Position numbers and translations under genes: made by a program | Notes under the pieces: model-generated | What the model saw: the letters and a program-made list of their open reading frames with translations, nothing else | The model's database searches: none | Told to the model about the DNA's origin: nothing | Source: Patescibacteria group bacterium | GTDB taxonomy: Bacteria; Patescibacteriota; Gracilibacteria; UM-FILTER-43-11 | Assembly: GCA_029260955.1 (NCBI GenBank) | Contig: JAJDCF010000100.1 | Location: 1 to 20,150 of the forward strand | Length of the DNA: 20,150 nt | Reading direction: 5' to 3' | Shown here: positions 12,462 to 18,814 of the stretch, one piece after another | Position numbering within the stretch: the first letter of the stretch is position 1 | How the letters are laid out: each line of letters begins with the position of its first letter

Positions 12462-13667
12462 TTACTTCTTTCTTCTTCCTTTTCTTTTTGGGCCAAGAAT
12501 ACGAGCAAGTGCGCCTCTTTTAGTATTGGCACTTGGAATGGTTAGCTGATTCCTTGAGCTTACGCCGTCTTTTTGAGGGCGATCATCAGCAGGTAGTGCC
12601 ATACCTCCCCCCAGCTTTAGCCACATAGCCTTCCTTACTTCCTCTGCCGGACGACCCAGTCTTTTTATAAAGGAAGTAATATTAAAATTCATTCGCATGA
12701 ATGCATCTGGGGCATCAGGCCTTGCATTCTCCCTAATCAGCCTCTCCAGTTCTTTGGGGTCATTGGGGTTTTCCATACACAGAACTGCTATAAGAACATT
12801 CCTATCTTCAGCTGTTTTGATGAAATTTTTAAAAAATGGGGTGACAACCTCTAGTAACTGATCCCCAACCTCACCCTGCCATGGAGAAAATGTCATCTGC
12901 CTTCCTCTTATTGCCCCTTTTGCGCTGAAGGCCGCTGTACCAGGTTTTTGAATAATTGTTACGGACTGGTGAACTGGTTGAGCCGGACTGGGAGCCTGAA
13001 GACGTCCACCCCATGGAGAAGCTGTCATCTTTCTTCCTCTTATTGCTTTTGCGCTAAAGCCTTCTGCAACAGGATCTTGTTGTTGTACTGGAATAGGAGC
13101 TGTTTCTTCAAGTGCTGGATTATCCGTGCCCAGTACTCTTGCTATTACTACATCATAAGTAAGACCGCTTGCACGTAATTTGCGATCAAAGCTGTCTAAT
13201 GCTTCCATATCTGCAGAACCATGATTACATTGTTCAAGGTCAAAGTTCCTTCTTATTTCGATGGCATCTATTTCATTTCTAGTGAGACTACTCAGAAATT
13301 GAGCGATAGGATCCTGTAATTGCAATGCTGGTACTGTTGTCTCCATAACATCTGCAACCGCCCCGCGGACAATCTCTTCGGTCTCAGGTTCCTCTGCTGC
13401 ATAGCTTTGCAATGCACCCAAGAGTAAACCTGGCTTGGCATATTTGCTACATTCCAGCGTAGCAAAAAAGTCCCGCATTCTTTTCTTCGTCAATCCAAGT
13501 ACCTCCCCATATTCGACTTCCAATTCATTATTGACCTGTATGACCTGGTCATCTTCGCAGCTTAAAAGCCTTTCGATTATTTTTCTTTCCACGGGTGAAA
13601 TTTCGCCTACAAATACTTGTGCTTTTTTCTGAAGGGCCCCAAGGGTATTTAACTTTTCTTTACTCAT
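12462..13667 (-). CDS. SPW-family protein B (unknown function)
   Basis: This 401-residue soluble protein has an unknown function. The N-terminal module (about 18-110) includes ISPVERKIIERLLSCEDD and YAKPGLLLGALQ, the latter matching FAKGALFLGALQ in protein A. A second module (about 118-190) begins FLSSLTRNEIDAIE. Then come two tandem copies of the family motif, FSAKAIRGRKMTASPWGGR (around 204-222) and FSAKGAIRGRQMTFSPWQG (around 247-265), separated by a Pro/Gln-rich linker with SVTIIQKPG. The C-terminal module contains FIKRLGRPAEEVRKAMWLKL and GGGMALPADDRPQKDGVSS, resembling the end of protein C. The tail is strongly basic (ILGPKRKGRRKK), suggesting contact with nucleic acid or acidic surfaces. 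The start at 13667 fits the promoter spacing seen for genes A and C. Confidence 0.75.
   Translation of the reverse strand: MSKEKLNTLGALQKKAQVFVGEISPVERKIIERLLSCEDDQVIQVNNELEVEYGEVLGLTKKRMRDFFATLECSKYAKPGLLLGALQSYAAEEPETEEIVRGAVADVMETTVPALQLQDPIAQFLSSLTRNEIDAIEIRRNFDLEQCNHGSADMEALDSFDRKLRASGLTYDVVIARVLGTDNPALEETAPIPVQQQDPVAEGFSAKAIRGRKMTASPWGGRLQAPSPAQPVHQSVTIIQKPGTAAFSAKGAIRGRQMTFSPWQGEVGDQLLEVVTPFFKNFIKTAEDRNVLIAVLCMENPNDPKELERLIRENARPDAPDAFMRMNFNITSFIKRLGRPAEEVRKAMWLKLGGGMALPADDRPQKDGVSSRNQLTIPSANTKRGALARILGPKRKGRRKK
12879..13058. repeat. Duplicated segment in gene B encoding the SPW motif
   Basis: Two imperfect copies of about 50 bp, 12879-12929 and 13011-13058, both begin CCATGGAGAA on the plus strand and share TCTTCCTCTTATTGC or a close variant. 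They encode FSAK(G)AIRGR(K/Q)MT(A/F)SPW. One copy has an extra Gly codon. The nucleotide similarity points to a fairly recent internal duplication or to conversion between copies. Confidence 0.7.
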
Positions 13668-13695
13668 AATTATGCAACTTACATAGTAGTATCCA

Positions 13696-13723
13696 AGAAT
13701 TGCATAAATTAAACTTTAGTCAA
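13696..13723 (-). promoter_or_regulatory. Promoter of gene B (family type)
   Basis: TTGACT (13723-13718), a 16-bp spacer ending in TGC, and AATTCT (13701-13696), on the minus strand. TAAGTTGCA (13681-13673) lies 5 nt before the ATG at 13667. The -35 box starts 5 nt beyond the gene A stop codon, so it occupies the short A-B gap. Confidence 0.6.
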
Positions 13724-13728
13724 ACAAA

Positions 13729-14493
13729 TTAGCGCTTGATTCCAAAAAAGCGAGCAAAGCCAGCTAGTATCCCTTTCTGGGGAGTGCTTGGTACCTCTTT
13801 TTGTTTAGCGCTTAGGATTGTTTTTTGCCTTCGTGGATCTTTGACTATCACTGTTGGACGAAAGCGCTCTGGCAACCTCTTTTTGAGTGCCTCTCTGACA
13901 TCTATAATATTACAGTCACCCACAGCCTTGATAAACCCTACAGCAATCGGGGAAAAGGTTAGCCCCACCTCTTCGTCGAGTATGCATCTCTTAAGAATCC
14001 CCCACTCTTCGTCGGAATACCCACTACAAAGCTTATCTAAACTAGAAGGCTCTTCCATTAAGATGGGTGATCTAGTTGATTGGATGGTATTTGCGCGAGA
14101 AGAGGTGTCTGCGTCTACCGATATAACAACGCCTCCTACAAGATCATCGACAGCCTCTCGGGCTACCTCATGAGGCTTGAGCTCTTTTTCATTACCATTT
14201 TGCAATGCACCCAAAAACAGGGCTCCCTTGGCAAAGTCATGGCCCTCTATTGTGGATAAAAAACTTCTGAGACTCTCTAGCATATCATCAAACCTCCCCT
14301 TATGTTTCTCACTCAGCGCTCCAAAAGAGTAGTCCGCAGCCTCGGAGGTATTAAAGAAGCCCCCAAGAAGCCCCAATCCATCACCTGAACACTCATTTCT
14401 GAGCATGGCCCTCTGTTCATCTGTGAGTAAACTCAAAAATTTTCGCATTCTAGTTGTACCTTCATTGACTATACTTAGCTTTTCTTCACTCAT
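13729..14493 (-). CDS. SPW-family protein A (unknown function, motif absent or degenerate)
   Basis: This 254-residue protein is the first of the four-gene cluster. The frame opens further upstream, but I start at the ATG at 14493 (MSEEKLSIVNEG...). The longer form would run through the promoter, and gene B starts similarly (MSKEKLN). The N-terminal module (about 15-120) holds FLSLLTDEQRAMLRNECSGD, then HDFAKGALFLGALQ and HEVAREAVDDLVGG, clearly related to protein B (YAKPGLLLGALQ, then EIVRGAVADV). The second module (about 150-215) has YSDEEWGILKRCILDEEVGL and DVREALKKRLPERF. The tail has PTVIVKDPRRQK and ends FARFFGIKR. It lacks a clear SPW motif; LTFSPIAVG and STRSPIL are only faint likenesses. 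No signal peptide is present. It is divergent from folD across 130 bp. Confidence 0.75.
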   Translation of the reverse strand: MSEEKLSIVNEGTTRMRKFLSLLTDEQRAMLRNECSGDGLGLLGGFFNTSEAADYSFGALSEKHKGRFDDMLESLRSFLSTIEGHDFAKGALFLGALQNGNEKELKPHEVAREAVDDLVGGVVISVDADTSSRANTIQSTRSPILMEEPSSLDKLCSGYSDEEWGILKRCILDEEVGLTFSPIAVGFIKAVGDCNIIDVREALKKRLPERFRPTVIVKDPRRQKTILSAKQKEVPSTPQKGILAGFARFFGIKR

Positions 14494-14521
14494 ACTCGTG
14501 TAACTTAATATATTGAGCCCA

Positions 14522-14549
14522 ATTATTGCACAAATCAATATTTTGTCAA
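14522..14549 (-). promoter_or_regulatory. Promoter of gene A (family type)
   Basis: TTGACA (14549-14544), a 16-bp spacer ending in TGC, and AATAAT (14527-14522), on the minus strand. TAAGTTACA (14507-14499) lies 5 nt before the ATG at 14493. It sits 7 bp from the divergent folD -35 box, so the two promoters share a face. Confidence 0.65.
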
Positions 14550-14556
14550 ATTTATG

Positions 14557-14584
14557 TTGCCTTTTTCAAAAAAAACCTTATAAT
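14557..14584 (+). promoter_or_regulatory. Promoter of the folD-purF-purD cluster
   Basis: TTGCCT (14557-14562), a 16-bp spacer and a perfect TATAAT (14579-14584). The leader to the ATG at 14624 is about 33 nt. It includes CCCCTCGGGG, a T-rich stretch and a second CCCC, which could form two alternative small hairpins. Confidence 0.6.
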
Positions 14585-14623
14585 CGATTTACCCCTCGGG
14601 GCTATTTTTTATTCCCCTCCCGT

Positions 14624-15463
14624 ATGGCCATACTCGACGGCAAGGCACTGTCGGAACAGCTCATCGATTCTGTCAAAAAGAAGGCAGAAGAATTGAGTCC
14701 GACGCTGGCCGTTATTTTGGTAGGCGAAAATCCCGCTTCCATGGCTTACGTTCGCAATAAAAAGCGGGCCTGTGAGAAAGCTGGTATCGAGTATCGTGAG
14801 TTTAAATACCCAGATAGCATCACTCAAGAATCTTTGCTACAGAAGATTGAGGAACTCAACCTAGACGATTCGGTGAATGGCTTGATTGTTCAACTCCCCC
14901 TTCCTGATCAGATTTATGTGCCGGAAGTGATCAAGGCGGTGGCACCTGCAAAAGATGTAGATGGTTTTCATGCTTATAACATCGGAAAGATGTTTTTGAG
15001 CCCTGAATTTGAGGACCTGCCACCAGCGACCCCGCTAGGCATTGTGAAGCTTTTGGATCACTATAATATTCCCATTCAAGGACAAGAGGTTGTGGTGGTT
15101 GGGCACAGTAATATTGTTGGAAAGCCGATCAGCATGATGATGCTCAACCGGAACGCGACCGTTACCACCTGCCATATTCATACCAAAGATTTATCCGCTC
15201 ATACTAAAAGGGCGGATATTTTGATTGTTGCCGTCGGCAAAGAAAAGTTGATCACGGCAGATATGGTGAAGGATGATGTAGTAGTAATTGATGTAGGGAT
15301 TAACCGAAATGAGGAAGGAAAGCTTTGCGGAGATGTCGATTTTGATGCAATCAGCGAAAAAGCCAGTTTTATTACTCCTGTTCCTGGCGGAGTTGGGCCA
15401 ATGACAGTCGCTGCCCTTATTTTAAATACGATTCGTGCCACCGAAAGACAGAATAAAGTTTAG
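14624..15463 (+). CDS. folD: Methylene-THF dehydrogenase / methenyl-THF cyclohydrolase
   Basis: FolD oxidises 5,10-methylene-THF and hydrolyses the methenyl form to 10-formyl-THF, the formyl donor for purine synthesis. The protein has 279 residues, a normal length. I start at the ATG at 14624 (MAILDGKALSEQ), because the open frame upstream runs through the promoter and lacks family residues. Visible motifs are LVGENPASMAYVRNKKRACE (Y42 and K46 of the catalytic YxxxK), GLIVQLPLP (86-94), KDVDGFH, the dinucleotide-binding VVVVGHSNIVGKPISMMM, and the signature PVPGGVGPMTVA near the C-terminus. It is first in a cluster with purF (18-bp gap), the PhnA-like gene and purD, all on the plus strand. 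The cluster logically couples one-carbon and purine metabolism. Confidence 0.96.
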   Translation: MAILDGKALSEQLIDSVKKKAEELSPTLAVILVGENPASMAYVRNKKRACEKAGIEYREFKYPDSITQESLLQKIEELNLDDSVNGLIVQLPLPDQIYVPEVIKAVAPAKDVDGFHAYNIGKMFLSPEFEDLPPATPLGIVKLLDHYNIPIQGQEVVVVGHSNIVGKPISMMMLNRNATVTTCHIHTKDLSAHTKRADILIVAVGKEKLITADMVKDDVVVIDVGINRNEEGKLCGDVDFDAISEKASFITPVPGGVGPMTVAALILNTIRATERQNKV

Positions 15464-15481
15464 CCCCTAACCTTTTCAATC

Positions 15482-16987
15482 ATGTGTGGAATACTAGGAA
15501 TGGTCGCCAACCAACCCGTTGTCCAAGACCTGTATGATGGGCTTATAGTCCTTCAACACCGTGGTCAGGATGCGGCTGGCCTTGCCACTCATGACGGCAA
15601 CCAGATTCACATTAAAAAAGGAAATGGATTGGTTCGAGATGTCTTTCGTACCAAGAATATGATTCGCTTGAAGGGGAATATTGGCATTGGACATGTTCGC
15701 TACCCAACTGCTGGTTGCTACACAGAAGAGGAGGCACAGCCATTTTACGTAAATGCGCCGTTCGGAATTGTTTTGGGTCACAATGGCAATCTGACGAATT
15801 ATGAAAAGGTAAAAAAGGATGTGATAGATAAAGATATGAGGCACCTGAACACCACGTCGGATTCTGAACTTCTTTTGAACGTACTGGCTCATGAGCTCAT
15901 TCAGCAAAAGCCTAAAAGACACCTTACCCCCGATCAAATCTTTGATGCCGTTAAGCATGTTTACAAGAGGATCGAAGGTGGATATGCTGTTATGTCTATG
16001 ATTGCTGGGCACGGTATACTGGCATTTCGTGACCCAAATGGTATTCGCCCACTAATTATTGGAACACGCAAAAGCAGTGGTAAAAAAATGGAATACATTT
16101 TGGCCTCCGAAAGTGTGGCGGTTCAGAGCATGGGCTTCAAGGTTCTGCGAGATGTTCAACCAGGTGAAGCAGTTTATATAGATCAAAAAAACCATAAGTT
16201 ATACAGCAAGCAGTGTGTAAAAGCTGACCCGACCCCCTGTATTTTTGAGTTTGTTTACTTGGCCCGACCCGATAGCCTGATTGATGGAATCAGTGTTTAT
16301 AAAACCAGGATCCGCATGGGGCAAAAACTGGCCAAGCAGATTAAGGAGGATAAAAACATGCCGAAGATTGATGTGATTATTCCCGTTCCGGAAACCAGCC
16401 GCCCAATTGCCCTGGCGATGTCAGAAGTTTTGAAAGTGAGATTCAGGGAAGGCTTTGTAAAGAACAGATACATCGGACGAACTTTTATTATGCCGTCCCA
16501 GCATCTGCGTCAGAAGTCTATTCGCTACAAACTCAATCCTATTCCACTTGAATTCAAAGGAAAGAATGTGCTTTTGGTAGATGATAGTATTGTTCGCGGA
16601 AATACCAGCCGTAAGATTGTAGAAATGGTGCGAGAGGCTGGCGCTAATAAAGTTTATTTTGCCTCTGCAGCTCCTCCGATTGTGAACCCGGATGTATATG
16701 GCATCGATATGCCAACCCGCGCAGAACTGATTGCCGGTCGCCTGAGCATTCCGCAAATCGCCAAATCCATTGGAGTCGATAAACTCTATTATCAAAAGAT
16801 CGAGGACTTGTTGGATTGTGCTCACGAGGGAAACAAGAAGATCAAGAACTTTTGCTGGTCATCAATGGGCGGCCCTTACCCTGCTGGCAATATTACCGAA
16901 GCAGTATTGAAACGTGTTGAGGAAGAGCGTTTTGCCTACCAAACTCAGGGAAGCGCCACGGATGGCGATCAAATGCCGCTACTCTAA
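15482..16987 (+). CDS. purF: Amidophosphoribosyltransferase
   Basis: PurF makes phosphoribosylamine from PRPP and glutamine, the committed step of purine synthesis. The product begins MCGILGM, so Cys2 becomes the N-terminal nucleophile after Met removal and there is no propeptide. The glutaminase domain shows LQHRGQDAAG, GHVRYPTAG, GHNGNLTN and a TTSDSELLL segment. The phosphoribosyltransferase domain has the PRPP loop NVLLVDDSIVRGNTS (about 362-376) and a conserved RPDSLIDGISVYKTR segment. The 501 residues are close to the E. coli enzyme (about 505). No cluster of four Fe-S cysteines like that of the Bacillus type is visible. It lies 18 bp after folD and 9 bp before the PhnA-like gene, so it is almost certainly in the same transcript. 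Confidence 0.97.
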   Translation: MCGILGMVANQPVVQDLYDGLIVLQHRGQDAAGLATHDGNQIHIKKGNGLVRDVFRTKNMIRLKGNIGIGHVRYPTAGCYTEEEAQPFYVNAPFGIVLGHNGNLTNYEKVKKDVIDKDMRHLNTTSDSELLLNVLAHELIQQKPKRHLTPDQIFDAVKHVYKRIEGGYAVMSMIAGHGILAFRDPNGIRPLIIGTRKSSGKKMEYILASESVAVQSMGFKVLRDVQPGEAVYIDQKNHKLYSKQCVKADPTPCIFEFVYLARPDSLIDGISVYKTRIRMGQKLAKQIKEDKNMPKIDVIIPVPETSRPIALAMSEVLKVRFREGFVKNRYIGRTFIMPSQHLRQKSIRYKLNPIPLEFKGKNVLLVDDSIVRGNTSRKIVEMVREAGANKVYFASAAPPIVNPDVYGIDMPTRAELIAGRLSIPQIAKSIGVDKLYYQKIEDLLDCAHEGNKKIKNFCWSSMGGPYPAGNITEAVLKRVEEERFAYQTQGSATDGDQMPLL

Positions 16988-16996
16988 CTCATTATT

Positions 16997-17341
16997 ATGG
17001 AACATTATATTTGCACCGGCAGTTGTCATGGCGCTTCGGAAGAAGAGGGTGTGTGCGTAACCGATGGCTGCGACAAACAGTACGAATTACTTGAAGATTG
17101 TAATTGTGAAGATGGAAAACATGGGGGAGGAGTTGTTACAAAAGACTCAAATGGGACTGTTCTTGAAAATGGTGATGACGTTTTTTTGATTAAAGACCTG
17201 CCGCTAAGAGGAACTAACCAGGTTTATAAGCAAGGAACTGTTGCTAAAAACATTCGCCTGACCGATAATCCCGATGAAGTGGAATGTCGCTTTGGCAAAA
17301 CCGCTATTGTACTTAGAACTGAATTTTTAAAGAAAAAATGA
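16997..17341 (+). CDS. PhnA-like protein with Cys-rich N-terminus
   Basis: The 114-residue protein ends in a PhnA-type beta domain: DSNGTVLENGDDVFLIKDLP, then GTNQVYKQGTVAKNIRLTDN and VLRTEFLKKK. PhnA proteins were named for phosphonate genes, but their role is not settled. In place of the common PhnA zinc ribbon the N-terminus has YICTGSCHGASEEEGVCVTD, then CDKQYELLEDCNCE. Its seven cysteines (C6, C10 and five up to about residue 38) look like a metal-binding site. It is tightly placed between purF (9-bp gap) and purD (4-bp ATGA overlap), so it is translated with the purine enzymes. A metal-dependent or regulatory part in that pathway is possible but unproven. The TGA stop confirms that UGA is not recoded. 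Confidence 0.82.
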   Translation: MEHYICTGSCHGASEEEGVCVTDGCDKQYELLEDCNCEDGKHGGGVVTKDSNGTVLENGDDVFLIKDLPLRGTNQVYKQGTVAKNIRLTDNPDEVECRFGKTAIVLRTEFLKKK

Positions 17342-18642
17342 AAATACTACTCGTTGGAAACGGTGCCCGGGAACATATTATTGCCGAAAAGCTGGCTGAG
17401 TCGCCCAAGTGCGATGAGCTGATAGTTTTTGCTAGCGCCCTTAATCCTGCCATTGAAAATTTGGCAAGTACATACCATGTGGGCGACATAAATGATGTGC
17501 AGGCAGTACGTGAATTTGCGGAGCAAAATAAGCCTGACTTTGCCATTATCGGCCCCGAAAATCCGATTGCTGCAGGAGTTGTGGACGAGCTTGAAGCCGC
17601 GGGTGTACCCTGCGCGTCCCCTACCAAAAAACTGGGACAACTGGAAAGCTCTAAGGCTTTTACCCGCAATTTATTGGATAAATATCATATTCCTGGGAAT
17701 CCATATTTTCGAACTTTTGAGTCGGATGAAGGCATGCTGGAATATGCAAAAAGTTTAGGTGAATTTGTGGTAAAAGCAGATGGTCTACATGGCGGAAAGG
17801 GTGTGCTGGTTCAAGGCGATCATTTTAAAGAGGCTGAAGAAGGTGTTGAAGCTGCCAAAAAATTCATTGAATCTGATGGTTATGTAGTTATAGAGGAAAA
17901 GTTCATCGGCCAGGAGTTTAGCTTGATGAGTTTTGTGGATGGGGAGCATGTAGTCGATATGCCGCCAATTCAGGACCACAAACGAGCTTTTGTTGGTGAT
18001 ACCGGCCCAAATACAGGTGGTATGGGTAGCTACAACTACGCCGAAAATCTTCCATTTTTGACCAAGCAGGACTTGAAAGAGGCTCATGAAATAACGGTCA
18101 AGACGGCTGCAGCCCTAAAAGAGGAACTGGGCGCACCATTTAAAGGGATCATGTATGGAGGTTTTATTGCCGTGAAGGGCGGCGTGCGGTTGATTGAATA
18201 CAACGCTCGATTTGGTGATCCGGAAGCGATGAACGCGTTGAGCTTGCTCGAAACGGACTTTGTGGATGTCTGCACGGCAACGATCGATGGAACATTGGAC
18301 CAACTTGATATCAGGTTTTCGAAAAAAGCTGCCGTTTGTAAGTATGTGGTGCCAGAGGGCTACCCAACTAATTCGCGAAAAGGCGATAAGATTGAAATAG
18401 GCGAACTCCCAGAGGGACTGCGCTACTATTTGGCTTCGGTGGATCAACGTGAAGACGGACTTTATATGCTAGGCTCTCGCGCAATCGCTTTTGTTGGCAT
18501 TGCAGATAACATAGATGAAGCTGAGCAGTTAGCGCAAAAAGGAGTTGAATCAGTGAGTGGCCCGGTTTTTTATCGTGAAGATATTGGAACGGCAGAGCTT
18601 ATTCAGTCCCGCATTGATATGATGAAATCTCTGCGAGAGTAG
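17338..18642 (+). CDS. purD: Phosphoribosylamine-glycine ligase (GAR synthetase)
   Basis: PurD joins glycine to phosphoribosylamine with ATP, the step after PurF; its unstable substrate makes the purF-purD pairing sensible. The 434 residues match the family (about 430). The N-terminal domain reads MKILLVGNGAREHIIAEKLA and FAIIGPENPIAAGVVDELEA. The ATP-grasp domain has FVVKADGLHGGKGVLV (glycine-rich loop near 151-156), VVIEEKFIGQEFSLMSFVDG and the metal-binding segment EYNARFGDPEAM. The C-terminal region includes YVVPEGYPTNSRKGD. The start ATG overlaps the stop of the PhnA-like gene by 4 nt, indicating translational coupling. It is the last gene before the strong terminator at 18681. Confidence 0.97.
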   Translation: MKILLVGNGAREHIIAEKLAESPKCDELIVFASALNPAIENLASTYHVGDINDVQAVREFAEQNKPDFAIIGPENPIAAGVVDELEAAGVPCASPTKKLGQLESSKAFTRNLLDKYHIPGNPYFRTFESDEGMLEYAKSLGEFVVKADGLHGGKGVLVQGDHFKEAEEGVEAAKKFIESDGYVVIEEKFIGQEFSLMSFVDGEHVVDMPPIQDHKRAFVGDTGPNTGGMGSYNYAENLPFLTKQDLKEAHEITVKTAAALKEELGAPFKGIMYGGFIAVKGGVRLIEYNARFGDPEAMNALSLLETDFVDVCTATIDGTLDQLDIRFSKKAAVCKYVVPEGYPTNSRKGDKIEIGELPEGLRYYLASVDQREDGLYMLGSRAIAFVGIADNIDEAEQLAQKGVESVSGPVFYREDIGTAELIQSRIDMMKSLRE

Positions 18643-18680
18643 ATATACTTCTTTTTAGTAATATTAGCCGACTATTAGCC

Positions 18681-18720
18681 CAATATTATTCCACTATTAG
18701 TGGGTTAATATTGCTTTTTT
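18681..18720 (+). terminator. Strong intrinsic terminator of the folD-purD cluster
   Basis: CAATATTA (18681-18688) pairs with TAATATTG (18706-18713). Inside it CCACT (18691-18695) pairs with AGTGG (18699-18703) around an ATT loop, with a 2-nt internal mismatch. One base after the stem come six T residues (18715-18720). It begins about 40 nt after the purD stop. Upstream, TATTAGCC occurs twice (18663-18670 and 18673-18680). Confidence 0.85.
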
Positions 18721-18759
18721 CTATATGGGCATATCTGAGGCAAAGTGAAGACATAGGAC

Positions 18760-18788
18760 TTGTTTTAAACATGAAAAAATGATATAAT
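18760..18788 (+). promoter_or_regulatory. Promoter of the secreted surface protein
   Basis: TTGTTT (18760-18765), a 17-bp spacer and a perfect TATAAT (18783-18788). The leader to the ATG at 18815 would be about 20 nt, with no Shine-Dalgarno. Confidence 0.65.
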
Positions 18789-18814
18789 ATACAGATAAAT
18801 TTAAAACAAAAACG

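Noticed and set aside
9489..14493. Four-gene cluster as a prophage, transposon or defence island
   Set aside because: No integrase, transposase, capsid, nuclease, helicase or nucleotidyltransferase motif, no flanking repeats or tRNA; each gene has a family-type promoter or a trace of one, as in resident genes.
14513..14623. Longer FolD starting at 14513
   Set aside because: The extra 37 codons cover the promoter and an AT-rich leader and have no match to the FolD N-terminus, which begins at MAILDGKAL.
15494..16012. 172-codon minus-strand open frame inside purF
   Set aside because: purF is unmistakable in the opposite direction and the antisense product shows no recognisable features.
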